NCBI GenBank assembly: GCA_907163375.1
Contig: CAJQUW010003207.1
Span: forward strand, 37,899 to 101,898
Source: Prostheceraeus crozeri
Taxonomy: Eukaryota; Platyhelminthes; Polycladida; Euryleptidae
Length of the DNA stretch: 64,000 nucleotides
Reading direction: 5' to 3'
Shown here piece by piece: positions 11,005 through 22,599 of the stretch; the stretch's first letter is position 1, and each line of letters starts with the position of its first letter. Made by a program: the position numbers and the translations under genes. The notes beneath the pieces are model-generated. The model was not told where the DNA came from. It saw only the letters and a list, made by a program, of their open reading frames with translations, and searched no databases.

Positions 11005-14000
11005 ATGATATTTAGTTGCGGTCAGAGGGTGCAGCAGAACTGCGTTGGATTTGTTCCAAGTGAGACAGGTGGGGGCTCAAGCCTGGTTGACAACCATAGA
11101 GCTGAAGAACCCATTTCTGCTGCAAGTGGAGAGCGAGAGAGAATGTGTCAAGTTTTGTGGCCTGCTGCTAATAGTGGTGAATGGTCTGTGTTAGATAGGG
11201 AATTGGGGTCATTCTTGGAGTTGGAGCTAGCTGCAGGGGATGCTGAAAAGAGACTCGAGAGATTTCAGGTGGTGTGCTACGATTGGTGCGTCGAGAAGTT
11301 TGGCGAAAAGAAAGTGGGCAGAGAGAGGAATGTTCAGTGCGTGGAATTGACCAGACGCCAGAAGGAAATTGTGAAGGTGAGGAGTGAGAAGAAGCAGTTG
11401 AGGAGGCGGTGGAAAGTTTGTTCCGAAGTGGAGAGAGAAGGAATTGGGATGCTATACGCGGAGCTGAAGAAACGGCACCAGGAGTTGAGAAGAGCTGAGT
11501 ATCTTCTAAAGAAACGGCGTCGAAGAGAAAGGCAGCGGAAGCTGTTTTATGGCAATCCATATAGTTTCGTGAAGAAGCTTTTTGACAACGGAGCCTCAGG
11601 CCATCTCGAAGTCTCCCAGAATGAATTGGAGGCGCACTTGCGCAAAACCTATTCTGACGAGAGGAGAGAAGAAGAGATGAGCAGGATTGATGGCCTAGTA
11701 AGACCCGAGGAACCAAGAAAGTCATTCGATATGGGTGAATTGCGACTATCGGAGGTGCATGCAGTTGTGAAGAAAGCAAGAGCAGGGAGTGCTGCAGGAC
11801 AGAACGGTCTCTCATACAAGTTGTTCAAGTATTGCCCAAGAGTTTGCAAGGTGCTTTGGTTGATTTTACGAGTATTATGGAGGAAACGTATCGTACCGGA
11901 GAGCTGGTGTGTCGCAGAGGGCGTATACATTCCCAAGGAAAGTCATGCACAAGGAATTGGACAGTTCAGACCCATATCTCTGTTGAACGTTGACGGCAAG
12001 ATCTTCATGAGTGTACTATGCAAGCGGTTAACAGGCTTCGTGTTGGACAACGGCCTGATAGACATTACAGTGCAGAAGGCAGGAGTGCCCGGGTTTCCAG
12101 GATGCTTGGAGCATTCGCACATGATTTGGGAGTGCATACAGCAACACAAGAAGGAGAAGAAGAACTTGGATGTCGTGTGACTGGATTTGGCCAATGCATA
12201 TGGATCGGTCCCTCATCGGTTTTTGCAGTTTGCTTTGGAGTTTTTCTGGATTCCGGTGGATGTCATTATGCTTCTTGGAAAGTATTATGACCAATTCAAG
12301 ATGCGGTTCACTACCAGGGAATACACTACCAGGTGGCAACGTTTGGAGATTGGTATTCCCATGGGGTGTCCAGTTTCTCCGCTGCTGTTTGTCTTGGGAA
12401 TGGAGGTAGTCACACGGGCAGTTGGCCACCGTATTGAGGGTGTCGAGCTACAGCCAGGAGTGCGCACACCATCTTTGCGCGCGTTCATGGACGATATCAC
12501 TATTGTGTCAAGGAACCGGCAGCAGGTGTTGGAGGGAATGAAGCTTTTAGAGGGTGTCATAGAATGGACAGGAATGCGATTCAAGGCAAAGAAGAGCAGG
12601 AGCCTGTCACTGCGGAAAGGGAAGGAAGTGAATGCCAAAGTCTGTGTGGGAGGAGAGACAATACCAACGGTGATTGAACAAGGAGTTAAGAGCCTGGGAA
12701 GGAGGTACGAGCGAGGTCTCACGGACAGACGAAGAGGTGTGAAGATTTTTGAACAAGGAAAGAAATGGCTGAAAATGATAGATGAGACTCAGTTACCAGG
12801 GAGTGCTAAGGTCTGGTGCTCTCAATATGGGATCATGCCGAGGATTATCTGGCAGCTGACTGTGTATAATGTGACTATCTCCAGAGTTGAGAAGTTGCAG
12901 CAGTGTATGAGCAGGTTCTATCGAAAGTGGTTGAGTGTGCCAAGAATGGTAACTGATGTCGCTCTGTATTGCAAATCGAAAAAGTTGAAGCTTCCCATGT
13001 CATCTGTTGTGGAAGAATTCAAGATCGGGAAAGTGCGCAAGGCTTTGATGCTCAGGAACTCTCGTGATGGTGCGGTTGCGTTGTCGCGTCCGGTGGTGCA
13101 GACTGGCAGCAAGTGGAGAGCCGAAGAAGCTACTGACAGAGCAATTGCAGAGGCGAAATGGAAGGAGGTTCAAGGTGCGGTGCAACAGGGGAGGCAAGGA
13201 ATTGGACATCCAGGTTCACGACGGAGGTGGTACAGTAAAGTTGGCGTGAAGGACAAAAGACAGATCGTTCTTGAGAGTGTTCGACAAGAGGAGGATGAGT
13301 TGAGACTCTGCAAGGCGTCCCAGCAGGGAGTGCAGGGGGGATGGATGAATTGGGGAGAAGTTGAACAGCGGGTTGTATCGTGGGAAGACTTGTTGCGAAC
13401 ATCTGCCGGTCAGATCAAATTCTTGATTTCAAGTACGTATGACACGTGACCGACGCCGGTTAATTTGAAGAGATGGAAGGTTAGTCATCTGGATGGGTGT
13501 AATGTGTGCAAGTGCGGTAGAGGATCTCTCGAACACATGCTGTCGACGTGTTGTGGGCTGCTGCGTGCCTATACTTGGCGTCACAATCAGGTCCTTGCGG
13601 TTCTGAAGAATGCTGGTGAGGAAGCAGTAAAAGGACATCGAAGTACGAGAACAATCGCTAGGTCAATCGAGTTTGTTAGAGTGAAGAAATGGCAAGGTGT
13701 GAAACTGAGTGAGTTGGAGCGTGGTGTATGGGAGATCAGAAGCGATGAAAGAAATGCTAAGATGCCAGCTGATGTGGTGACCACCAGTTTGAGGCCAGAT
13801 TTGGTGATGGTCAACAGAGAAGCTCACGCTGTGATAATGATGGAGTTGACAGTGCCATGGGAGACGAGGATGCAGGAGGCACATGAGAGAAAGCAGCTAC
13901 GGTATGCAGAGTTGAAAAGTGAATGTGAGGATCGAGGTTGGAGAACGGAAATATTCCCTGTTGAAGTCGGTTGTCGTGGTTTCAGTGGTTGGTCTTTGAG

Positions 14001-14133
14001 GAAGTGGCTTATGCGCATAGGGCTGACCGGAAGGAGAATGACCGAAGTCGTGAAGAATTGCCGTCAAGCGGCTGACGTCGGATCAGCATGGATTTTGCAA
14101 ACATCTTTGAGCACTGAGAGAGGTGCTGCTTGA
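11005..14133 (+). pseudogene. R2-like reverse transcriptase / restriction-like endonuclease with two in-frame stops
   Basis: One reading frame throughout, interrupted by TGA at 12178-12180 and at 13447-13449. Reverse transcriptase blocks: GSAAGQNGLSYKLFK near 11790, GQFRPISLLNVDGKIF near 11955, then the first stop just before LDLANAYGSVPH, IPMGCPVSPLL near 12355, and the catalytic AFMDD box near 12480. After the second stop come CNVCKCGRGSLEH (Cys-rich) and a block SLRPDLVMV ... IMMELTVPWE near 13790-13860, the PD-(D/E)XK restriction-like endonuclease of R2/NeSL-class LINEs, ending with VEVGCRGFSGWSLRK. The first TGA falls one residue before a conserved Leu-Asp where relatives commonly have Trp, so TGG to TGA decay is the simplest reading. 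Confidence 0.82.
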
Positions 14134-14334
14134 TTCGCCATCAGACAGTACTGGCCGGCCGAGTGGAGGTGTCCAGTTATTAAACGGCCGAAACACCGTT
14201 GATACTCGGTTAACTGCTGATGATCTCTCAGGGCTCGCAGCGCTAGACGCTGTATTCATTCTTTTCATTCTTCTTTAGTTTGGTTCACCCAAACCCCAAC
14301 GCAATCGCGCGCTGACCCTACACCGAAATCCCGA
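11005..14334 (+). mobile_element. R2-like non-LTR retrotransposon with restriction-like endonuclease, 5' truncated
   Basis: About 3.3 kb, lying within a Polinton gene. A single plus-strand frame from 11005 to 14133 covers a reverse transcriptase followed by a zinc-knuckle-like region and a restriction-like endonuclease, and is followed by a 3' tail of about 200 bp with a GC-rich part near 14150-14240. The N-terminal zinc-finger/Myb domains usual for this class are not visible, so the element is probably 5' truncated. G+C is clearly higher than in the flanks. Boundaries are inferred from where Polinton homology stops and resumes, with perhaps 80 bp of target lost. Confidence 0.8.
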
Positions 14335-14500
14335 ACCCAGTTTGATAATCACTCAGCGTGGTGAAGTGGTAAGAAATGATGGTGGAGTCATTAAGGACTC
14401 AAGAGTGGAAGATTTAATTCACCATGGTGTTCCTGATCGCCGTCGTCAATCCTTGCATCCCTGCGCGGACCGATGAGGATGGTTTGATTGTAATTTCAAA
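14335..14500 (+). pseudogene. 3' part of the split 226-aa-type Polinton gene
   Basis: The frame contains a block equivalent to NDRGEIITDENKVIDASRY of the homologue at 60070-60762: a conserved RGE, a run of polar residues, then VEDLI and an Arg-rich RRR. It resumes the gene broken off at about 11000 and soon decays. Confidence 0.6.
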
Positions 14501-15835
14501 GGAGTAGGAAACTTTTCCTAAAATGGGATCGGGCTTACAATTGGTTTAGTCAAAATGCTTTCTTCCTCTACATTGAGGAAGAGACAGTGTCCATCCATCA
14601 GAGCATACATGCAACGTCTTTCCATGACTGGAACTTGTGGTCGTCTACCATTGTGTCGAACAATCTCTTTAAGGTATGTTTCAATCGCATTAAATTGCAA
14701 CCGTGTCCAATAGTCCAAGGGCACACAAGCACTGAGAACATGTAATTTTGAAGAGATCTGAGGTAGGTCATCAAGCAGGCAGGGGCTTTGATGGCGACAG
14801 CCATCAATGATGAGCTATCTTTTGATGACAGGTAATTTTTCCAGATGGTAGAGGATGAGATTTCAATTCGCCAAGGTCAATAGCAGAAGAGTTGATGTCT
14901 TCAAGTAACCTCATGGTGAAATCAGGGACGGTAAATGATAAAGTTGTTCCAGTTACGCACTCCATATACACATTCAGCTCCAATTACATTCCCTTCCCCG
15001 TTTATGTTTTCCTTGTCTTTGCTGCGTGACAGATTGGTTTAGTGCCGTTTCATCACATGCATAATTCATCAATGTAGACAGTCAGACATAAAGATGTTTA
15101 GGCGAATCATAGCATGCTTTACATAATGTCTTTCCGTAGAGAGCTTCCTCGATCCTTTGATGTGAATTCCATATCTGACTCAGTTTTCTTCATATTTTCC
15201 ATAAAATAGTCTTCACGGCTATGCATCCAAACCATGGCATTGGAATCAAGACGCAGTCTTAGTATTTTTAGCGAAAAATTCTCTTCAGTATCTGGCAAAC
15301 GATTCATTTCGAAGTTCCATGGAGAAGCTACCTTTTACATGTTGCCATTGCAAAGAAAGAATTAATCTGTTAAAAAGAGGTAGACGTCTAGTGAGAGCCT
15401 CGTCAACATCTTGAACTTCCTATTTACATATAGGTTTCCAATGTTGTTGAAATCCATCTACTACTTAATGTGCAAGATATTATGTGTCAACTTATGTGCA
15501 ACATATCAGAATGTGTAGTTTGCAATGATGATGATGGACAGCGATATATTCAAACATTGCCACAAGTTCTACCCCCTCTCATCATTATGAATAAAACGAA
15601 AATAAGAAACACGTTCCACTATAAGTTTATTCAACATCGGTGAAATGAATGTGTAACTGAGAAAACTGCTGGATGAATACAATCCATGAAAAGTTCATCA
15701 CCCATTCTCACCTAGATTTATTACAAGGAGTAAAGCAGACTTCATTTAGAATGCATCCATGCAATTGACAATAATCTAAATACAGTTCGTAAGCATCATA
15801 GAGGTTATCATGCCTGCGTGAAGAGAGTTTGAAAT
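14501..15835 (-). other. Relic DNA with short minus-strand frames of unknown origin
   Basis: Frames at 14518-14724 and 15119-15307 on the minus strand look like fragments of a protein (the first has LDYWTRLQFNAIETYLKEI), but I found no match among the other Polinton genes in the window. They may be remnants of a Polinton gene not represented in the other two elements, or chance. Confidence 0.25.
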
Positions 15836-16276
15836 TTAGATAGCTTTATTCCTAGTATTACAATGTGAAGGTGGTCTGTAAAGGTGATGCCTCTCACCAG
15901 CCATATAAAAAAAGCACCTTATCTCTAAATTAATATAATAGTCTTCTCTTACGCGATCTACCCAACATGGCAAATATACGCCATCAATGTGCATGTGTAA
16001 TGTTGCTGCTTTTGGCGCGGCATGATTTCCTAATATTTTAACAATGTGAAAACGTGACAACCATCGCTTTAAGTCATTTATCAGATACGTTTCATTCACA
16101 AATGCAATATGAATCAAAACAGAGGGATCAAGGATATGCACATGACGTCGTTGTTGGAGGACACATTCTTCTTTGTGTGGAGGACACAAACTATCAACAG
16201 TTTGATCACTTTCCATCATTGCAATAGCACTCAACTCCTGCATTGGAATCCCTTCACTGTCTATGAAGACGATAAC
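15836..16276 (-). pseudogene. DEDDh-exonuclease-like exon relic
   Basis: Related to the protein at 57647-58177. After an AG acceptor-like site (minus strand, just before 16276) the frame opens with VIVFIDSEG and MQELSAIAM, matching IIIFMDCEG and VQELSAIAM in the homologue. Further blocks align: LKRWLSRFHIVKI with FKRWLAAFNVIRI, and LPCWVDRVREDYY with LPPWDSRVNQHYH. The DxE of exonuclease motif I is kept, but the C-terminal HxxxxD has Asn in place of Asp (HCNTRN). There is no ATG at the start of the domain, which supports an upstream exon. Confidence 0.55.
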
Positions 16277-16280
16277 CTAC

Positions 16281-18767
16281 AACATGAAAAAGACTCAATA
16301 CATTACAGAATGACGCTGAATAGGAGCTTACAAGGATGTGTGTCCTTCAAACAACAAAATATGTAGATAGTATTTCAACATAAAGCACAAGACCTTGTTT
16401 TCCACATTCACTACAAGCTAGATGATTAGAATCAGTGAATCAGCAGGCAGCTTAATACGAATGAGCAACAGCCTACACTTAGCATTAACAATTTTTTTCA
16501 ACTGACTGCTCTGGTGTTATTCCTGAAGTACTTCACAATATTTGCTTTGTAAAATGAAACAACGATCACCTCGATGCAAAGGCTTACAATATGAAGACTT
16601 CTGGCCAAGACTGTAATAAATCACTTGGAATAACAGCCTTTTGCTCTACAAAGTCTTCTAAAATGTCAAGCTGTTGACGCAATCAATCATCAACAGGTAC
16701 ACCCAAGTTTTGTATGCCATGTATATTAATGATCATAAGAAAATATAGCAAGATCATATGAAAAAACATCGTATTCGTTAGCTTGTCAGTACCATATGAG
16801 GTGCCCCTTGAGTGGGCCGTTTGCCGCATCCGCATTATTCAAAGTTCCTTGCATCACCAAAGTCTATCTCCTCGTCTTCCTCCACTAAAGTAATGGTTCT
16901 TGCTTTCGGCCTCGAATTCATTTTCAAATCCTTTAAGGATTTGAAAGCATAACGTCCAGGTCGCGGTCGTGGCGGTTAGACTTGACGAGGAATCCTAATT
17001 TCCGCTCCGCTTTCTTCTCTGAAGCCTCCTTCACCGCGAACCAGAGCCTTTCTCACTCTAAAACCTCCAATACCTGAAGAAAAATTCCATTATCCCATTA
17101 CCTCTTACAGTCAAAAAATAGGGCTTACCGTGGACAAAACACGTCCTCTTCTGCACGACATGCCTCAAAACATGACCCACTTTGCACAAACTCTGCTTGT
17201 CGTCTCACCTTTCCTTCCTTCACTCCTACCTCCTACCCAATCTCTGCTCCGAGGTGCCTTTCCTGCTCCTGCCGCCTCCTACTAATTTTTTCCACCCTGC
17301 TCCGAGCTGTCCTTCCATGTCCTACCTCGCATCCTACCAACCCGCCGCCTCCTTCCTCCCCACCCACCATCTCCTGCCCAGCGACTGCCCCGGCTCCCTG
17401 CCTCCACCCTCTGCCTCTTAGCTCTTACTTCCTTCCTTGCCTGTGCCCCGAGTTGTCCTTCAATCTCCCGACCATTTCCCTTAGCGTTGCCGAGGGGGAG
17501 GCAGATCTCAACCTTCTACAACTCCTTCCTCCTTCCTTTGCTGGGGGGAGGTCATCAGGTGCGTCTGCTCCCTCTGTCCTTCAGTCTGTGATGTAGCTAC
17601 TACTAACATGCTTTTTAAAAGCACCTCCCTCACTATTTGCTGACAAGTCATTATTGTCATAACATATATTTGCGAAGTAAGTGCATCACATCACTAATAG
17701 ATGTAAGCAGTACATTGTCAACGTGGAACAAACCGAACTTTTGCATTTTCTTACTTTCTTCAAAAATTGTCTCGGCATAACTCATTTTTTATTTGCTGTG
17801 TTGCCACTATCAGTTATGACGAAGGAATAATCAGTTTCAGATGTCGATCGCAACCGGCATCAAAAAGATAGAAAAACGGAATTTTGACGTACTAGGCCTA
17901 TCACATATCAAATTTGATTGGAAAAAGGTACATGTAGATTAATAATAATGTATTTTGCATGGCGGTGCCTTGAAGCCAACTGTCATTACTATATTCCCAA
18001 TTTTGCAGAATATGTGAGAATACGTACCCGAATAATGTTCTAGAATGCAATTGACTACCCTGTCAACTTACGATTTTGTGGAAAGAGCTTTACTACAATG
18101 AACAACTAGGCAATCTGATATGGTTTTAATGGGTTTCATTATCAGTGAAAGACCTTTACCGTCAGCTCATTTTGATCAATGCTGTTCAGTTCATAATGTG
18201 CTTCTTTACTTTTGCTATGAGTGCATTGTTCCAGATATAAAAGGAACGCTATTTTCCTCAATATTATGAAAAGAGAACTCTCAAGCATTTATCAATACTT
18301 CCATACCAGACAATTCTTATCGCAGAAAGTGCATTAAGTCTACCATAATCTTGAGAATGATTTATTTGGTGGTTACTTTATGAAGCTTCTGGAATTTCCT
18401 TCAAGATGAAAGAAAATGAAGATATACGCATTTTGCATGCCAAATAAGTGCAATTCAAGATTATTATTCCAGTTGCTTCATCATCGTTATGAATCTTTTG
18501 AAACATTATTAAATTATTCATCATGATAAGCTTGACACATTTGTCGTTTAATCTATTCTCTTCATCTCTTAATTAAGTTGACTTATATATTGAAATATGG
18601 CACCAGTTGATTATAATCCCAATCAAATAACCTCTTCTTCTTCCTTGCGTTTAATCCCCCCTGGGAGCAGGGTCCGTTGTTTTGCAAATTCGCCTACATT
18701 TGGCACGATCGAGGGCGCCAACTTCCTTCGCGTTTATATTCTTCTAGTCATCCTTCAGTCGATTCGA
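16281..18767. other. Intergenic DNA with a pyrimidine-rich tract
   Basis: No gene recognised. From about 17180 to 17480 the plus strand is strongly C/T-rich (CCTTCC, CTCCTACC and similar runs), giving a low-complexity 79-codon frame that I do not regard as a gene. The rest is ordinary AT-rich sequence. Confidence 0.45.
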
Positions 18768-19148
18768 TCATCGTCTCCGTGGTCGTTCTCGTAGTAGCCT
18801 GCCCAGTGGACTGAGCAGCGTTGCACTTTTGATCACAGAGTCTTCATTACTGCGAATGACATGGCCATTCCACCTTAGCCGAGTTTCTCTCATATTCTCC
18901 GTGACAGTCACGCTATCCAATCGCTTTCGGACGTCTGCATTTGGTACGCGATCCCACCTTGTATAGCCGAGGCATTCTCGCAGCATTCGCACTTTGTTGT
19001 GGAGGGCTCGCTCCTGCTTCCCTGTGGTCGGCCAGCATTCTCCTCCGTATAGGGCGATTGAGCGCACGACTGACTTGTACACTTTCGACTTAAGGCTTTC
19101 AGGCATGCCTCGGTCGCAGAGGATTCCTGTTGTCTGGCGCCACTTCAA
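18768..19148 (-). pseudogene. LINE reverse-transcriptase C-terminal fragment
   Basis: A 126-codon frame that matches only the region downstream of the reverse transcriptase palm: KVYKSVVRSIALYGGECWP, then RMLRECLGYTRWDRVPNADV. The same block appears in the RTE-like protein at 1300-3012 (LLYGCESWTL ... TDRVTNDEIL), though the two are clearly different families. No palm motifs lie upstream, so this is a 5'-truncated copy, the usual fate of LINE insertions. Confidence 0.7.
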
Positions 19149-19373
19149 CCATGCTGCGCTCAGCCTGGTAGCCTTAATTTCGGACTTATTAATAAACGTT
19201 CGGGAAAAACGTTTGGGAATCCAGACGGACCATCTAATGAAATAACCAAAAATTTATTCAGGTAGAAAGTAGAAAGAACATCTACATTAACACAATATTG
19301 CGCCGTGAACTCATTTGTAAAGTTCTATGATTATTCTCATTTCCACTTGACTAGAAAATCATTTGATAACATA

Positions 19374-20446
19374 TACTCATTGACATAATTAATGAAACAA
19401 ACTATCATTGGCTTGAATTGAAGTTTGTTTCATTTTTTTCTCAGGTGTGATGCAATATCTCGCTTTCTATGTATTACCATTCAACACATTAGAGAATGGA
19501 GAAAGATCTATGGTGGTCAAATTTCAAATTTTGATATCGATACAACTGTCACAATTGCTTACAAATTGAACATAAACGTGAACTGAAATCCAGCTTTTGT
19601 AAAATAAAATGGCACACGATCAGTTTGCCAGAGGTATGACTATTGGAATGATTCGTTGTGGTGGAAGTTGTGCGAGTATTGCCGAAGAGCTGCAACTATC
19701 GAGAGTCGTTGTTTGGAGGTGGTGGTGTCGATGGAAAGCAGAAGAAGATGTTAAAAAGAAGAAGGGATCTGGTCGACCAAGAAAGTCTGCAGGAAGGACA
19801 GACGCACGTCTAGTTTTAGCTGCAAAGAGGAATAAATTTGTGTCAGTCCCAAAGCTAGTCGTACACTGGAAGAGTGCCTCAAATATAGACTGCAGCGTTC
19901 GAACGGCTTACCGAAGATTGCGAGAATCTGGAATTCCATCGCGACGACCAGCTATCATAATTCCATTGAGTTTTGAGCACCGCAGAAGCCAAGTTGCCTG
20001 GTGTGATGCCCATCGCTCATGGAATGACCATCACTGGCAGAAGATCTTGTGGACCGATGAATCGAGATTCACTCTGGATTTCAATGACGGTCGTGTCAGA
20101 GTGCATCGTCTTCCAGGTGAACGCTTTGCCCCATGCTGTATTAAAGAACACGACAGATATGGTGGTGGAAGTGTTATGCTGTGGGGTGGCATTTGGCATG
20201 GCGGACGAACGACAGCAGTCATCATCAAAGTCACGTTGACTGGAGAGAGGTATCTCAATGAAATTGTGCTTCCTGTTGTTGCCCCAGTGGTCAGGGTGGA
20301 GGATCTCGTCTTCCAAGACGACAACGAAAGACCACAACGAAAGATTGTGACTAAATTATCAAGGTATCATACATACATGTATATATACCAGTCAAAAATG
20401 AAAGAAGTTAAAGAAGTAAATGTTTCAAAAATTTTGTCAATGAGTA
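19374..20446 (+). mobile_element. Tc1-like DNA transposon, internally shortened
   Basis: Terminal inverted repeats start TACTCATTGACA at 19374 and, on the opposite strand, at 20446, with similarity over about 25-28 bp. TA dinucleotides at 19372-19373 and 20447-20448 are the expected target duplication. At 1.07 kb it is shorter than the usual 1.3-1.7 kb. The missing part is the end of the transposase gene. Confidence 0.8.
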
Positions 20447-20502
20447 TAGTTTGCAATCAACCGCCTTATGACAAGAATCCGCCACCTTGCATGCTTCAAT
20501 AA
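19609..20502 (+). pseudogene. Tc1-like transposase missing its last catalytic block
   Basis: The N-terminus has helix-turn-helix features (CASIAEELQLSRVVVWRWW, then KKGSGRPRK, the GRPR-type hook between two HTH units). The DDE catalytic core starts with ILWTDESRF (first Asp) and continues to VFQDDNERPQ (second Asp). The third block (SPDLNPIE in relatives, present in the neighbour at 21175) is absent: about 15 codons after the second Asp the frame runs into the right terminal repeat and out of the element. An internal deletion therefore removed the catalytic third carboxylate, and the protein should not transpose. Confidence 0.85.
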
Positions 20503-20909
20503 TTTGATTCTTTAGATTCATGTGTAGCAACATTGACCTAGACCTAAACGAGCACCTCAAATGCTCATCAACAAACAGCAGTTTTCCAATCTCGTTGTGC
20601 TAAATTAAACAAAAGCAAAAATTCGGATTTCTATGCCGATGTCTGGAATTGGAAGACACCATTAATAGAATTCCGACTTTTCGTTCTGTTTACAGTAGCT
20701 ACATTGTATGTGGAACCGACTGTTAGATCTCAAGAAGTACAGAATTTGTGAAATATTGTCAAACATAAGTGTGTGTAAAATAGTTGCAGATTTGTGGAGT
20801 GGTATAGTAGTCCGGCCGCCTCCTCGACTATCTGTGTTTACTATGTTTTCTTTGATTCAGTGAAAGTTCATTACTCTTAGTCATTTAATGGTAATTAGTG
20901 AGCAATGTA

Positions 20910-22558
20910 CAGTCCGTTTCATAAAAAGTGGATCATCCTAAAATTTGACTAAATAAAACATAAGTATGACACAGAAAGCATTTTTCATGTTATTTCATGT
21001 CCCTAATATATTTAAATGTCCTTATATAATCTGATAAGCTATGATACAGTAACGGTTCTTAAGAAGCTAATATTTTGTGGCCCTACCCTTATTGTCAATG
21101 ACATTACCAATTCGTCTAGGCATTGATTCGATGATATCGTTGATTTTTGACTGATCTAACTTTCTCCACTCCCTTTATAACAGTGACGTAAGTTGTGATA
21201 CGCCATCTGTAGGTAGCAGTGAACGACGAACGTTGCGTTTTAGAATACTCCGCACATTTTCTATGGGATTCAGATCAGGAGAACGAGCTGGCCAAGATAA
21301 TGTCCTAAGCCCTAATTGAGACTTGCATAAGTTGACTCTACTACTCCTGTGACACGTAGCATTATCATCCATAAATAACCAAGTCGATGGATCACCAAGT
21401 TGATCTGTCATTTGGGCAATGTTCATTCGTAAAACATTCACATAGCGTTCAGAATTCATGGTTCCTTGCTGTATGTGAAGTTCAGAGCGGCCATTGGTCC
21501 AAATGCCATCCCAAATCAGTAGAGTCTCACCACCTTGTACCCGGGACGATGTAAATGTCTCGGAATTTCCTGATCAGATTTTGTCCATAATCTCAATCGA
21601 CCATCACTATCCTTCAGACGGACTGATGCCTCATCAGACCAGACAACCCGATCCCATTGATTTCGCCAGTGACAATGACTCATTGCCCATCTGAGACGTC
21701 TTTTTGTATGCTGATCTGATAATTCGATCTGAGAGGGCCTCTTACAGCTCTTGAAATTCGACTCAATAAGTCTTCTACGAATAGTGGACTTAGAAATAGA
21801 CAAGTCTAGTACAGCCATCTCAGTTAACGAGAGACTTGAATCAACTTTAACAAATCTCAAAATTAGGCGGTCTCTACGTTTGGATGTTTTGCGTGGACGG
21901 CCAGAGCCCTCTTTACGACAGAGTCGAAAATCATCATTATGCCATCGATGCACATTTGTGTAAGGGACATTTAGTCGCTTGCTTGTAGCTCGCAAAGAAA
22001 ACCCTAGTTCTAGCAAGGCTGACATTTTGCCTTTGTGAATGCAATCTCGTTATTGTTCATTTGTGCTTTGTATTGTTTTCAACCAGTAAGAGATAGATTT
22101 CTAGCTGAAAGCAATCAGGAGTGCTGCCAACACCACCGCAACGAAGTCAAGAAGCTATGGAACATGAAGTCCAGTTAATCACATGTAGCAGTTACATTAT
22201 TGTTGATGAATAATGGTGCTATACTGGCTCTGATTGACCAATTTTCTTTATTTTTGCTTGATAGCTTTTGGCTTGTAGAACAACATGTTACATAATAAAG
22301 GAAACAAATGTATTTTTATAAGAGTGAGGTATGATTTTGTGTAACATTGCTAAATGAAGATCAAATTATCTACTACTTTTTTATCTATAACAGGAAAACA
22401 ACTCAATATTCATGCTTGAAATTTCCAACAATGTTATTAGTAAGCACAACTGACATATCTTCCAAATTTCAGAGAAATTCGTTCAAGTTTGGCGGAGTTA
22501 GACAAAGTTGAAGTTAAGGCGATGTTTAAGGGTGATCCATTTTTTATGAAACAATCTG
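20910..22558 (-). mobile_element. Second Tc1-like DNA transposon
   Basis: Inverted ends: CAGTCCGTTTCATAAAAAG at 20910 and the similar CAGATTGTTTCATAAAAAA on the opposite strand at 22558, continuing with TGGATCA. TA duplications are at 20908-20909 and 22559-22560. The 1.65-kb length is normal for Tc1. It encodes a frameshifted transposase on the minus strand, from a different Tc1 lineage than the neighbour. Confidence 0.85.
21175..22025 (-). pseudogene. Frameshifted Tc1-like transposase
   Basis: Two frames cover one protein. 22025-21516 has the HTH region (GFSLRATSKRLNVPYTNVHRW), a GSGRPRK hook and the first catalytic block VVWSDEASV. 21459-21175 has the second, FMDDNATCHRS, and the third, SPDLNPIENV. 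The frame changes between about 21520 and 21460. All three catalytic acidic positions are present, so only the frame break, and possibly others I cannot see, disables it. Confidence 0.85.
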
Positions 22559-22599
22559 TATGAGATCTCCGCATCCAGAATTGGGATAGTCGAAGACAA

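Larger units (their letters stand above)
8931..16280. mobile_element. Decayed Polinton/Maverick relic, interrupted by an R2-like LINE
   Basis: Plus-strand relics of an IAP-like RING protein, a core-like GGFL protein, a packaging ATPase and the 226-aa-type conserved protein occur in the same relative order as in the elements at 32-52 kb and 56-64 kb. The last gene is cut at about 11.0 kb and resumes at about 14.34 kb, with an R2-like retrotransposon in between. On the opposite strand at 15836-16276 lies an exonuclease-like exon related to one in the third element. Integrase, capsid and polymerase genes are missing, so the relic has lost its middle. End points are approximate and no terminal repeats were found. 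Confidence 0.7.

Noticed and set aside
11168-11815. Long minus-strand frame (215 codons) opposite the R2-like element
   Set aside because: It is a shadow of the reverse transcriptase frame in GC-richer DNA; composition is Ser/Leu/Arg-rich without motifs.
12178-13449. Two in-frame TGA codons in the R2-like protein as possible recoding (selenocysteine or Trp)
   Set aside because: No Cys or selenocysteine context, and other broken elements nearby show ordinary decay including TAA. Mutation is simpler.
17182-17421. Leu/Pro/Ser-rich 79-codon frame
   Set aside because: Comes from a C/T-rich low-complexity tract.
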